Part shown: positions 54,004-62,890 of the stretch, in pieces
Layout of the letters: each line of letters opens with the position of its first letter
Position numbering within the stretch: position 1 is the first letter of the stretch
NCBI RefSeq assembly: GCF_005298075.1
Contig: NZ_SZZH01000006.1
Coordinates: 62,001 to 126,000 of the forward strand
DNA from: Nakamurella flava
Lineage (GTDB): Bacteria > Actinomycetota > Actinomycetes > Mycobacteriales > Nakamurellaceae
Length of the DNA: 64,000 nucleotides
Reading direction: 5' to 3'
Program-made: the position numbers and the translations under genes
Notes under the pieces: generated by a model
Databases searched by the model: none
What the model was told of the DNA's origin: nothing
What the model saw: only the letters and a program-made list of their open reading frames with translations

Positions 54004-55323
54004 GTGAGCCTGACCCGGGAGATCCTCCGCCTCGCCGTGCCCTCCCTGGGTGCGTTGCTGGCCGAGCCGATCTTCCTGCTGGTCGACGCGGCGATCGTGG
54101 GGCACCTGGGCACGGCGCAGCTGGCGGGGGTGGGGATCGCGTCGACGGTGCTGGCCACGCTGGTCGGGTTGTCGGTGTTCCTGGCCTACGGCACCACCGC
54201 CGCGGTGGCCCGGGCACTCGGGGCGGGTGATCTCGGCCGCGGGTTGAGCGCGGGCATCGCCGGGCTGTACCTGGCCGCCGGGATCGGCGTCGCCCTGATC
54301 GTCCTCGGCCTGCCGCTGGCCCACCCCGTCCTGGCGGCCTTCGGAGCCGGACCCGACGAGACCGCCTACGCGACGACGTTCCTGCGCTGGTCACTGCTCG
54401 GACTTCCGGGGATGCTCGTCGTACTGGCCGCCACCGGGGTGCTCCGCGGCCTGCAGGACACCCGCACCCCGTTGCTGGTGGCGGTGGCCGGGGCGGTCGT
54501 GAACGTGGCCCTCAATCTGCTGTTCGTCCTGGGCCTGGGCTGGGGGGTGGCCGGTTCGGCGATCGGGACGGCGCTCACCCAGACCGCCATGGGCGCCGTC
54601 CTCGTCACCGTGGTCGCGACCTCGTCCCGCCCGCACGGCACGTCGTTGCGACCCGACCTCGGACACATCCGCGGGGCCGGCCGAGCGGGCGTCCCCCTGC
54701 TGCTGCGCACGCTGACCCTGCGGCTCGCGATCATCGCCACCGCCGTCGTGGCTGCCCGCCTGGGGGTCGCCGCTCTGGCCGCCCACCAGGTGGTGATGGC
54801 TCTGTTCAACCTGCTCGCGCTGGCCCTGGACGCGTTGGCCATCGCCGCGCAGGCCCTCACCGGCAAGGCGCTCGGGGAGGGCGACGGCCCACGGGTCCGC
54901 GCGTTGACCCGCACGCTGCTGTGGTGGGGCGTCGGCGCGGGCCTGGTGCTCACCGCCATCTTCGTCGCCGGTCACGGCCTCGCCGGCTCCCTGTTCACCG
55001 ACGACCCGGCGGTCCGCGCCGCGATCGCCGCCGGGGTGCTGGTGCTGGCCGTCGGGCAGCCGTTGGCCGGGTGGGTGTTCGTGCTGGACGGCGTACTGAT
55101 CGGCGCAGGCGACGGCCCCTACCTGGCCTGGGCCGGGCTGCTCAACCTGGTCGTCTACCTACCCGCGGTCATCGCCGTCGCAGTCTGGGCACCGGACGGG
55201 CCCGCCGGTCTGGCCTGGTTGTGGGCGGCGTTCGTCGTCGCGTTCCTGGGGTCCCGGTCGGTCACGCTGGGTCTGCGGTACCGCCGGGACACCTGGATGG
55301 TGCTCGGCGCCGCCCGCGCCTGA
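54004..55323 (+). CDS. MATE-family efflux transporter (DinF-like)
   Basis: 439 residues with twelve membrane segments, the usual number. The N-terminal half (LRLAVPSLGALLAEPIFLLVDAAIVGHLGTAQLAGVGIA) and its repeat after about residue 225 (GVPLLLRTLTLRLAIIATAVVAARLGVAALAAHQVVMALF) are the MATE duplicated unit, and the Asp in LLVDAAIVGHLG is conserved in the DinF branch. It exports organic cations or drugs with H+ or Na+. The GTG at 54004 fits the -10 spacing. The next gene is convergent. Confidence 0.93.
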   Translation: MSLTREILRLAVPSLGALLAEPIFLLVDAAIVGHLGTAQLAGVGIASTVLATLVGLSVFLAYGTTAAVARALGAGDLGRGLSAGIAGLYLAAGIGVALIVLGLPLAHPVLAAFGAGPDETAYATTFLRWSLLGLPGMLVVLAATGVLRGLQDTRTPLLVAVAGAVVNVALNLLFVLGLGWGVAGSAIGTALTQTAMGAVLVTVVATSSRPHGTSLRPDLGHIRGAGRAGVPLLLRTLTLRLAIIATAVVAARLGVAALAAHQVVMALFNLLALALDALAIAAQALTGKALGEGDGPRVRALTRTLLWWGVGAGLVLTAIFVAGHGLAGSLFTDDPAVRAAIAAGVLVLAVGQPLAGWVFVLDGVLIGAGDGPYLAWAGLLNLVVYLPAVIAVAVWAPDGPAGLAWLWAAFVVAFLGSRSVTLGLRYRRDTWMVLGAARA

Positions 55324-55348
55324 TGCGGCACCGGGCGGCGCGGGCGCG

Positions 55349-55810
55349 TCAGCGGCCGGAGTAGAACGCGTTCGCGCGCCGCGAGTACAGGATCGCCATG
55401 ACGGCCACCCCGATGAGGACGGAGATCAGGCCGGACCAGCGGGTCCCGTGGGAGACGCCGAACATGGTGAAGAACCCGCCGACGATGCTGAGCACCGTGA
55501 AGAAGGCGACGACCGCCCGGGAGAACGAGTTGCCGTTGCCCAGGCCCTTGGCCACGGCCAGGTAGATGACGCCGATGACGATCGCGGCAATGCCCGCCCA
55601 CAACGCGACGGTGGATCCGGTGGACCGCGACAACCCGTCCTGCGCGACGACCTGGTTGGCGACCTCGGAGTTGTTGCGCAGCAGGACGAGGACGAGGCCG
55701 CCGATGATCGACAGCACGCCGCTGATGACGACGAGCACCATCAACAGGGTGATCAGGCCGGGTCGGCGGGCGGAGGGCAGATAGGGCGGGACGGCGGCGG
55801 CAGCAGTCAT
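55349..55810 (-). CDS. four-helix membrane protein of unknown function
   Basis: 153 residues. Four membrane segments: LITLLMVLVVISGVLSIIGGLVLVLL, VALWAGIAAIVIGVIYLAVAKGL, AVVAFFTVLSIVGGFFTMFG and WSGLISVLIGVAVMAILY. A 40-residue loop between the first two contains NNSEVANQVVAQDG. It resembles DUF4064/DUF4870-like small membrane proteins but no family is certain. Function unknown. It lies 25 bases from the convergent MATE stop. Confidence 0.75.
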   Translation of the reverse strand: MTAAAAVPPYLPSARRPGLITLLMVLVVISGVLSIIGGLVLVLLRNNSEVANQVVAQDGLSRSTGSTVALWAGIAAIVIGVIYLAVAKGLGNGNSFSRAVVAFFTVLSIVGGFFTMFGVSHGTRWSGLISVLIGVAVMAILYSRRANAFYSGR

Positions 55811-55923
55811 GGCGGGTTCCGTTCGGAGTCGGACAGGGCTGGGTCGCATTAGCATCGACGCGATCGCTAGGCCGTCCGGGTGATCGAGCCGGATCAGCCC
55901 CAGAGGGGTGACACGCGACGCCC

Positions 55924-56334
55924 TCAGGCGGACGCGGGGCCCTGGGCCGAGGACCACCGGGGGGCGATCAGCGGCGGCCCGACCCGCCGCGCCACCGACA
56001 GTTCGGCGGCCAGCCACTGCTTCTCGAACCACAACCCGTCGACCTGCTCGTACAGCACGTCGTAGTACTCGCGCAGGGCGACCGCCTCACCGATGACGTC
56101 GTTGGCCCGGGGCGCCGGCACCGGATCGGGGAAGCTGGAGCGGACGGCGGCGGGCCTCCCGAGTTGCGCCCGTAGGTCGTCGACCTGGGCCTGCGCGGTG
56201 TCCCGCACGGACAACATGGGTCCGATCATCGATCGCAGGGTGGCCACCTCGGCCACCGGATCGGGCGTGCTGACGCCGATCCGGATGACGGGCCGGACCG
56301 GACGGCGAGGCCGGCGGCGGCGGAACATCCCCAT
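55924..56334 (-). CDS. hypothetical protein with basic N-terminus
   Basis: 136 residues. GMFRRRRPRRPVRPVIRIG starts it, then a helical region with coiled-coil character (VAEVATLRSMIGPMLSVRDTAQAQVDDLRAQLG and VIGEAVALREYYDVLYEQVDGLWFEKQWL). No membrane segment or motif was recognised. It is downstream of ligD on the same strand but separated by a large hairpin, so it is probably transcribed on its own. ATG codons at 56334 and 56328 are alternatives. Confidence 0.55.
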   Translation of the reverse strand: MGMFRRRRPRRPVRPVIRIGVSTPDPVAEVATLRSMIGPMLSVRDTAQAQVDDLRAQLGRPAAVRSSFPDPVPAPRANDVIGEAVALREYYDVLYEQVDGLWFEKQWLAAELSVARRVGPPLIAPRWSSAQGPASA

Positions 56335-56438
56335 CCGTCCCAGTGAACGCCGGGTGTCCCGGCGACGCCAGAGTGGGGACCGGATGAGGGGGGAATGCCG
56401 GGTGTTCTCCGCTCCGCTCGACGTGGCCGGTCTGCGCG

Positions 56439-56498
56439 ATCGACTTGTCATACCCGCACCCTCCGCCGGCTCGGAAGGTGCGGGTATGACAAGTCGAT
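56439..56498 (-). terminator. large hairpin after ligD, 22 + 4 bp stem
   Basis: 56439-56460 pairs perfectly with 56477-56498; one mismatch is followed by four more pairs, leaving a 6-base loop. The arms contain TGTCATACCCGCACC. It lies 37 bases after the ligD stop. It could be a terminator or an interspersed palindromic element. Confidence 0.75.
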
Positions 56499-56534
56499 GG
56501 CGGCGCAGGTCCGAGCACGCCGGACAACGCCGCG

Positions 56535-59078
56535 TCAGGGGCCCGAGCGGACGTCGTCGACGGTCTTGTCGATCCGAACGCCCCGCCAGCTCGGCGCGCG
56601 CAGCTTGCCGTCCGGCGTCCACTCGACGTACTGCACCTCGCCGACGAGCGTCGGCTCCACCCACACCGCGTCCCGGGCGTCGGGTCGCGGCACGGTTCCG
56701 CTGACCGGGGCGGTCCGTCGTCGCTGGGGTTCGAGGTCGGCGAGCAGCCGCTGCAGCACCTGGTCTGTGAACCCGGTGCCCACCTTGCCGGCGTAGCGCA
56801 GGCCGCCATTCCCGTCCCCGACGGCGACCAGCAGCGACCCGATGCCGCCGGCTCGCCGTCCGGACCCGGGCTTCCAGCCGACGACGACGACCTCGACGGT
56901 GGTGAAGTTCTTGATCTTCAGCCAGGTCCGGGACCGCTTGCCCGGCAGGTACTGCGAGTCGCCGCGTTTGGCGACGATCCCCTCCCAGCCCAGTTCGACG
57001 CTGTGGGCCAGGGCGGTGTCGACGTCGTCGTCGAGCCGGTCGGGGACGGAGCAGATCTCGCCGTTTAGCGGCAGCAGGTCGAGGATGCGGCGCCGGTCGT
57101 CCAGCTTCTTGGTCAGCAGCGAGATCCCGTCCAGCCACAGGACGTCGAACAGCCAGAACTCCACGGGCACATCGCGGACGGCCTTGGCGATGGCCGCGGA
57201 CCCCTGCAGGTTCATACGTTGTTGCAGCCGGGCGAAGCTGCTGCGCCCGCCGTCGAGAGCGACGATCTCGCCGTCGAGTACAGCGGTGTGGCCGTCCATC
57301 AGCTCGGACAGTTCGGCCAGTTCCGGGTAGGCGGCGGTGAAGTCGTTCCCGACCCGGCTGATCAGCCGCAACCCGTCCGGCCCCACCCACGCCAACGCCC
57401 GGATGCCGTCCCACTTGCCCTCGAACCGCCAGCCGTCTTCGTGGAGCACGCCGGACGGTGAGGTGTCGGTGGGACCGGTCGGTGCGGCCAGCATGGGGAG
57501 TAGGTCCTCCGGCGGTCGCGGTCCGCTCTCCTCCGCGCCCCCCTCCCCGACGCCGCCCCCCTCCGCGACTTGGTAAAGCTCGCCGCCATTTCGTTCGCGA
57601 GACGGCGTGTTCCGCCCAGTCGCGCTCCCCCCACCGGCGTCGACGGCGGCGGAACCTGACGACTGGTCCCCCCACCGGTTCGGGTTGGCGCGGCTCTGGT
57701 CCTTCATGCGGTGCAGCAGCCACTGGTCGCCGTTGGTGCGGATGAGCGCGTACCGGCCCTTCGCCCGCTGGCCGCGCAGCACGACGATGACCTCGTGGTC
57801 GCGCCACTTCTCGGTGACGTACGTGCCGGAGTCCCAGATCTCCATGTGCCCGCCGCCGTACTCCCCGTGCGGGATGTCGCCGGCGAACGTCGCGTACTCC
57901 AGGGGGTGGTCCTCGGTGTGCACCGCCAGCCGGTTCTCGCGGGACGACTCCGGCACGCCCTTGGGGACGGCCCAGGAGACGAGGACGCCGTCGCGTTCCA
58001 GGCGGAGGTCGTAGTGCAGGCGGCGCGCGTGATGCTCCTGGATGACGAACGAGTTCCCGGACCCGGCGGGCAGCGGTCCGGGCCTGGGGACCGGCTCGGG
58101 GGTGCGCTCGGCGGAGCGTTTGGCCCGGTAGGCATCCAGCTTGCGCCCGTCGCCCCGGTCCTGACGGCGGGTGCCGCCCCGGGTCTCCGGGTCGACCGCC
58201 GAACCGTCCTCCAGGCCGGCCATCGGGTCGGGGCCGTCGTCCAGTAGGTCGAGGACCTCCCGGTAGTCCAGTTGCCGCAGGCCGGGGTCGGCGAGCTCGG
58301 CCCAGGTGCGGGGCGCGGCGACCCACGGCGCGTCCCGCCCGCGCAGCGAGTACGGCGCGATGGTGGTCTTGGCCGCCGAGTTCTGCGACCAGTCGATGAA
58401 CACCTTCCCGGGACGGACGGCCTTGCTCATCCGCGAGGTGACGAGATCCCGGTGGTCGGTCTCCAGGGCTTCGGCGATGTCCTTGGCCAGCGCGGACGCC
58501 TCGCCGGAATCGAGCTCGCCGTCCAGGTGGGTGTAGAGGTGGATGCCCTTGGAGCCGCTGGTGACGGGGACGACGACGCGGTCGGCGAGCCGGGCCTTGA
58601 CCCACCGGGCGACCTCGGCGCACTGGGCCAGTTCGACGCCCGGGCCGGGGTCGAGGTCGAACACCAGGCGGTTGGGTCGACCGATCCCGCCCTCACCAGC
58701 ACCAGAAGCGCAGAGCCATTGCGGCACATGCAGTTCCAGCGCGGCGATCTGGCCGAGCCAGGCCAGGGTGGCCGGGGAGTCGACGATCGGGTACTGCTTC
58801 GGTCCGTCGCTGTGCTCGATGGTGCAGCGGGACACCCACTCCGGGGTGCCGCGGGGCAGGTCCTTGTGGAAGAACGGCGCGGTGTCGACGCCGTTGGGCC
58901 AGCGTTTGCGGGTGACGGGGCGACCGTCGACGTGCGGCAGCAGGACGTGGGCGGCCTCGGCGAAGTAGCCGATGACCTCGGCTTTCGTCGTCCCGGTGAC
59001 CGGGTAGAGGACCTTGCGCAGGTTGGTCAGGGCGAGCCGGTGCCCGTCGATGTCGACCGCCGCGCGTTCGCCCGCCAT
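56535..59078 (-). CDS. ligD: ATP-dependent DNA ligase LigD (polymerase-phosphoesterase-ligase)
   Basis: 847 residues. It completes non-homologous end joining with Ku. The polymerase domain (about 1-290) has the catalytic DLDPGPG. The 3'-phosphoesterase domain (about 345-470) has EHHARRLHYDLRLERDG and HTEDHPLEY. The ligase domain (about 520-847) has the nucleotidyl lysine motif EGKWDGIR (about 550-557) and later WEGIVAKRGDSQY. The order matches the mycobacterial protein. The linker (about 470-520) contains a copy of the dispersed repeat. GGGGG before the ATG at 59078 sets the start; it is divergent from ku with a 62-base gap. Confidence 0.95.
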   Translation of the reverse strand: MAGERAAVDIDGHRLALTNLRKVLYPVTGTTKAEVIGYFAEAAHVLLPHVDGRPVTRKRWPNGVDTAPFFHKDLPRGTPEWVSRCTIEHSDGPKQYPIVDSPATLAWLGQIAALELHVPQWLCASGAGEGGIGRPNRLVFDLDPGPGVELAQCAEVARWVKARLADRVVVPVTSGSKGIHLYTHLDGELDSGEASALAKDIAEALETDHRDLVTSRMSKAVRPGKVFIDWSQNSAAKTTIAPYSLRGRDAPWVAAPRTWAELADPGLRQLDYREVLDLLDDGPDPMAGLEDGSAVDPETRGGTRRQDRGDGRKLDAYRAKRSAERTPEPVPRPGPLPAGSGNSFVIQEHHARRLHYDLRLERDGVLVSWAVPKGVPESSRENRLAVHTEDHPLEYATFAGDIPHGEYGGGHMEIWDSGTYVTEKWRDHEVIVVLRGQRAKGRYALIRTNGDQWLLHRMKDQSRANPNRWGDQSSGSAAVDAGGGSATGRNTPSRERNGGELYQVAEGGGVGEGGAEESGPRPPEDLLPMLAAPTGPTDTSPSGVLHEDGWRFEGKWDGIRALAWVGPDGLRLISRVGNDFTAAYPELAELSELMDGHTAVLDGEIVALDGGRSSFARLQQRMNLQGSAAIAKAVRDVPVEFWLFDVLWLDGISLLTKKLDDRRRILDLLPLNGEICSVPDRLDDDVDTALAHSVELGWEGIVAKRGDSQYLPGKRSRTWLKIKNFTTVEVVVVGWKPGSGRRAGGIGSLLVAVGDGNGGLRYAGKVGTGFTDQVLQRLLADLEPQRRRTAPVSGTVPRPDARDAVWVEPTLVGEVQYVEWTPDGKLRAPSWRGVRIDKTVDDVRSGP
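57563..57622 (-). repeat. dispersed repeat, copy B, inside ligD
   Basis: Reverse complement of 57563-57622 matches 49 of 60 bases with 43501-43560. It is in frame within ligD and codes for about residues 486-506 (TGRNTPSRERNGGELYQVAE), in the phosphoesterase-ligase linker. Confidence 0.8.
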
Positions 59079-59140
59079 CCGACCCCCTTCGTCTACAGGT
59101 TCCGCAGCCCCCCTCCCCCGGCCCGCCACCGGGGTCCATC

Positions 59141-60169
59141 ATGGATCCCATGCGATCCATCTGGAAGGGCTCGGTGTCGTTCGGGCTGGTCAGCGTGCCC
59201 GTGAAGCTGTACTCCGCGACCGAGGACCACGACGTCAAGTTCCACCAGGTACACGCCGAGGATGGCGGACGGATCCGCTACAAGCGGGTGTGCGAGCTGG
59301 ACGGCAAGACCATCGAGTACGCCGACATCGCCAAGGCCTACGAGTCGGACGACGGCCGGACGATCATCCTCACCGATGAGGACTTCTCGCAGATGCCGGT
59401 GAGTTCGAGCCGGGAGATCGAGGTCAGTTCGTTCGTGCCGGCCGACCAGATCGACCCGCTGCTGTACGACAAGAGCTACTACCTGGAGCCGGCGACCAAG
59501 TCGACCAAGGCCTACAAGCTGCTCTGCGAGACGCTCGAGAAGACCGACCGCATCGCGGTTGTCAGTTTTGCACTGCGGCAGAAATCCCGGCTGGCGGCGT
59601 TGCGGGTACGTGACGGGGTGCTGGTCGTCCAGACGCTGCTGTGGCCGGACGAGGTGCGGGCCGCCGAGTTCCCGTCGCTGGACGAGGACGTCAGCATCAA
59701 GCCGGCGGAGCTGAAGATGGCCGGCATGCTGGTGGAGAGCTTCGCCGACGATTTCCACCCCGAGGAGTACGTCGACGAGTACCGGGTCGAGATGCAGCAG
59801 CTGATCGACGCGAAACTCGAAGGCGCGGAAGCGTTCCCGACCCCGGAGACCGAGGAGGAGGGCGAGGACGCCGAGGTCGTCGACCTGCTGGCCGCGCTGC
59901 AGCGCAGCGTCGACCGGCACAAGGGCGGATCGTCGTCGGGTCGCAGTCGAACCGCGGCCAAGGCCGAGCCGAAGGAGGACGACGAAGAGGCGGAGGAGAA
60001 GCCCGCGCCGAAGCGCCGCACCACCAGCCGCACCTCGACCCGGTCGCAGACCGCTGCGACGGCCAAGCGCACCGACGACGAGGCAGCCGACGAGAAACCG
60101 GCGCCGAAGTCCCGTACCACCCGGGCGAAGTCGACCACCGGCACGACGTCCCGGCGCAAGCCGGCGTGA
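59141..60169 (+). CDS. ku: Ku DNA end-binding protein
   Basis: 342 residues. The Ku core ring (about 4-260) starts RSIWKGSVSFGLVSVPVKLYSATEDHDVKFHQ. It forms a dimer that threads on broken DNA ends and recruits LigD. A Lys/Arg/Thr/Ala-rich tail of about 70 residues (PAPKRRTTSRTSTRSQ and similar) resembles the basic extensions of mycobacterial and streptomycete Ku. An ATG three codons later (59150) may be the true start; a GGGG site fits the upstream one. Divergent from ligD. Confidence 0.96.
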   Translation: MDPMRSIWKGSVSFGLVSVPVKLYSATEDHDVKFHQVHAEDGGRIRYKRVCELDGKTIEYADIAKAYESDDGRTIILTDEDFSQMPVSSSREIEVSSFVPADQIDPLLYDKSYYLEPATKSTKAYKLLCETLEKTDRIAVVSFALRQKSRLAALRVRDGVLVVQTLLWPDEVRAAEFPSLDEDVSIKPAELKMAGMLVESFADDFHPEEYVDEYRVEMQQLIDAKLEGAEAFPTPETEEEGEDAEVVDLLAALQRSVDRHKGGSSSGRSRTAAKAEPKEDDEEAEEKPAPKRRTTSRTSTRSQTAATAKRTDDEAADEKPAPKSRTTRAKSTTGTTSRRKPA

Positions 60170-60233
60170 TCGCGAGGCCATACCACCTCGCTCCTGGAGC
60201 TGACCCAGGAGTCGGATGTCTCGGGCCTGGTGC

Positions 60234-60271
60234 GAGAGCCTGTCTCGCACAAGGCAGCGAGACAGGCTCTC
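60234..60271. terminator. bidirectional hairpin terminator, 15-bp perfect stem
   Basis: GAGAGCCTGTCTCGC pairs with GCGAGACAGGCTCTC around ACAAGGCA. It lies between the convergent ku and amidohydrolase genes. Confidence 0.85.
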
Positions 60272-60306
60272 TGTGTCGTTCGGCGCGCCCTTGCAAGCTC
60301 GGGCGA

Positions 60307-61560
60307 CTAAGAGCTCCGCTGGACCACTCGGTGAACGATCTGACCGGCGGCGATGACCACGGTCGGCGCCCGCAGGACGTCGAGGTGTTCCAGCGGGTTT
60401 CCGGGAACGGCGATTAGGTCGGCCCGCAGACCAGCTCGCAGTCGTCCGCGGTCGATCAGGCCCAGGCAGTCCGCCGCCCGCCCGGTGGCTGCGTCGAGAG
60501 CCTGCGGGGGCGTGAGGCCGAGGCGATGGAACTGCTCGATCTCGACGACCAGGCTCAGGTTGGGGCACCCGGGTCCACCGCCGTCGGTGCCGGTGGCGAT
60601 GGGCAAGCCCCGCTCGACCAGTAGTCGCGCGGCGGCCAGTCGGTGCTCGAGATCGCGCAACGACTGCGGTGTCGACCGGTCGACCTGGGTGTGGGCCCAG
60701 GCGGTAGCCAGGGTGGGAACGATCCACGTCTGCCGCTCGGCGAGAAGGTCCAGGGTGGCCAGGTCCGGCCAGGTCGTCAGCCCTGGCTCCGCCGTGCCGG
60801 AACCGGCGCTGCCGGAGTCGGTGGTGGTGACGTGCGCCAGAAAGCTGGCGTGCTCGAGGGTATCCACCCGGCAGCGCACGGCCTGCGCCATCCCGGCGGT
60901 TCCGTGGGCGTGGGCCGCCACGCGCAGGCCCAGTGAGTGGGCATGGTCGACGATGCCGGTGACCGTGGCGTCGTCGAAGACCGCGGCGGTGGGATCGGAT
61001 GCGGTGTCGGTGACCGAACCGGTGGCGATGATCTTGACGACCCGGGCTCCCTGCGCGACATCGGCATCGATCCGGTCGCGGGCGGCGGCGAGGTCGACGC
61101 ACCCACCGCCGAGGGCGGCGTTGGGTCCGTTCGGGGTGGTCAGCTGGGCCGTCGAGGGCAGGATGTCCGGTCCGACGCTGCGGCCGTCCGCGATCTCGCG
61201 GGTCAACCGGAACGCCGTGTCGCCCAGCGCTCCGAGATCGCGCACGGTGGTCACACCGGCGGCGAGCAGGTTGGCGGCGTTGACCCGGCCCTGGGCGAGC
61301 ATGGCGTCGGTGTCGTGGGCCACGACCTGCTGGACCACTCGCATGTCACCGGAGAAGGTCACATGGTTGTGCACGTCGATCAGGCCCGGGAGCAGCGTGC
61401 TGTCGCCCAGATCGAGTACGTCGACGCCGTCGGGGCGGCCCACCTCGGTGGCGGGTCCGACGGCCTGGATGAGACCGCCGTCGATGAGCACCGCGCCGCC
61501 CTGGATGACGGCGCCGTCACCGTCGACGATGCGTCGGGCCAGGAGGAGTTGTCGTGTCAT
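60307..61560 (-). CDS. amidohydrolase-family metal-dependent hydrolase
   Basis: 417 residues. The metal site is built from DVHNHVTF (HxH, about 63-65), a lysine in GARVVKIIATGS, AAHAHGTAGMAQAV and TLEHASFL, and GTDGGGPG near the C-terminus. It belongs to the prolidase/imidazolonepropionase-like amidohydrolases. The substrate is unknown. An AGGAG site precedes the ATG at 61560, which lies 10 bases after the stop of the metallo-beta-lactamase gene, so both form an operon. Confidence 0.9.
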   Translation of the reverse strand: MTRQLLLARRIVDGDGAVIQGGAVLIDGGLIQAVGPATEVGRPDGVDVLDLGDSTLLPGLIDVHNHVTFSGDMRVVQQVVAHDTDAMLAQGRVNAANLLAAGVTTVRDLGALGDTAFRLTREIADGRSVGPDILPSTAQLTTPNGPNAALGGGCVDLAAARDRIDADVAQGARVVKIIATGSVTDTASDPTAAVFDDATVTGIVDHAHSLGLRVAAHAHGTAGMAQAVRCRVDTLEHASFLAHVTTTDSGSAGSGTAEPGLTTWPDLATLDLLAERQTWIVPTLATAWAHTQVDRSTPQSLRDLEHRLAAARLLVERGLPIATGTDGGGPGCPNLSLVVEIEQFHRLGLTPPQALDAATGRAADCLGLIDRGRLRAGLRADLIAVPGNPLEHLDVLRAPTVVIAAGQIVHRVVQRSS

Positions 61561-61570
61561 GGTCGGCTCC

Positions 61571-62704
61571 TCAGCGATCGCGCTTGCGCAGTTTCCAGGC
61601 CACCATCTCGGCAGCAGCGGGGATCATGGCCAGACCATGCGGTCGCCCGGCCGGTACAGCGGGGGTCGCGAGATCCGTTCGCTGCCAATTGCTGTCGGGA
61701 CCATCGAGCGGGTTCAAGCCGATCTCGGCCAGCTGGTTGAGCGCCATCATCGCCGTGAACATCGGATTGGGATTGGCCCCACCGACATCGAGCTTGTTCA
61801 TTCCGGCGGTGTAACCGACCAGGAATGTCTTCGGGCGCACGGCATCCTGCCCGTCGACGATGTCGAGGGCCAGTGCCTGCAAGGCGGTCGACTGGTCCAG
61901 CAGGCTCTCCAGATGTGTGGCGGCGCCGTCCCGGTCGAAGACCTGGAACTCGTGGCCGTCGGTCAGGTGTTGCACACTCCCGTCCTCGACGAGCGCGGCG
62001 GCCGTGGCCAGCGATGTCTGCAGCTTCAGTTGGTCCGCGTCCTGCATCACGCCACATGCACCGTTGTCCTCGTCGCCCAGGTGCAGCAGGGCGCAGTCCC
62101 GGAAGTACACGACGACGTGACCGCGGCAATGTCCCTGCGACCGGATGACCCGGACCGCCCCGTCAGCGAAGCTCCAGCCCGTGCACCGCTGGGAGCCGAT
62201 CGAGAAGCGTTCCAGCGGGAGCGATTCGAAGGTGCGGGTCGTCCGGCCGAACGGCCGCAGCGGCTGGAACAGCGACACCACCGAGTCGGCGATCAGGGCG
62301 GGCGGAGCGGGCAGCGGAGCGACGCCGACGACCCGGTCGAACGTCGACGTCCAGTAGCGAGTGGGTTCGGTCATCTGCGCGAGATCGCGGGCCGGCACGT
62401 AGTGCTCCACCGTGACGCCGCGGTCGGCGGCCCACTCGTCGGGCAGATCGTTGTTGCCGACGTGATCGACGTGGCCGTGGGTGGTCAGCAGGATCAGCGT
62501 GCCCCACGGGCCGACCAGGTCGACCGCGCGGCTCAGTGCCTCCCGGAAGGCGGTCGTGACCCCGGTGTCGACCAGGAACAGGGTGTCCTCGACGCGGTGC
62601 AGCAGAGCATTGCCGACGTCGGGTTGACCCTTCTCGAAGTCGAGTTCCTGGCCGGTGACCAGAACGGTGCGGTCGTCGATCCTGATGATGGAGCCCAGTG
62701 CCAT
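61571..62704 (-). CDS. metallo-beta-lactamase-fold hydrolase
   Basis: 377 residues. The HxHxDH signature THGHVDHVGN (about 107-116), a later His in SQGHCRGHVVVYF and an Asp in LLHLGDEDNGACG give the binuclear metal site. The last 100 residues (about 278-377), with NPNPMFTAMMALNQLAEIGLNPLDG, are outside the core fold. The substrate is unknown. An AGGAAGAG site before the ATG at 62704 fixes the start, overruling a longer frame. It is the head of the amidohydrolase operon and is divergent from the AfsR-like gene. Confidence 0.88.
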   Translation of the reverse strand: MALGSIIRIDDRTVLVTGQELDFEKGQPDVGNALLHRVEDTLFLVDTGVTTAFREALSRAVDLVGPWGTLILLTTHGHVDHVGNNDLPDEWAADRGVTVEHYVPARDLAQMTEPTRYWTSTFDRVVGVAPLPAPPALIADSVVSLFQPLRPFGRTTRTFESLPLERFSIGSQRCTGWSFADGAVRVIRSQGHCRGHVVVYFRDCALLHLGDEDNGACGVMQDADQLKLQTSLATAAALVEDGSVQHLTDGHEFQVFDRDGAATHLESLLDQSTALQALALDIVDGQDAVRPKTFLVGYTAGMNKLDVGGANPNPMFTAMMALNQLAEIGLNPLDGPDSNWQRTDLATPAVPAGRPHGLAMIPAAAEMVAWKLRKRDR

Positions 62705-62878
62705 GTCGGGTGCTCTTCCTGTGGGGTGGGTGGCTGTCCGGGACAGGATCGGTGGCGCTACTTGCACGGCACTCACACCCGTCAGCTGCGCCACGGAAGC
62801 GGCGTGCATGTCGCCGGGCACACCCTGCGCTCATGACGACCGAGCGCGACGAACCGGACGATGGGCGAGCGGGTTCGC

Positions 62879-62884
62879 TACCGT
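62879..62884 (+). promoter_or_regulatory. -10 element of the AfsR-like gene
   Basis: TACCGT, 6 bases before the GTG at 62891. The same hexamer precedes the MATE gene. Confidence 0.55.
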
Positions 62885-62890
62885 GCGGTC

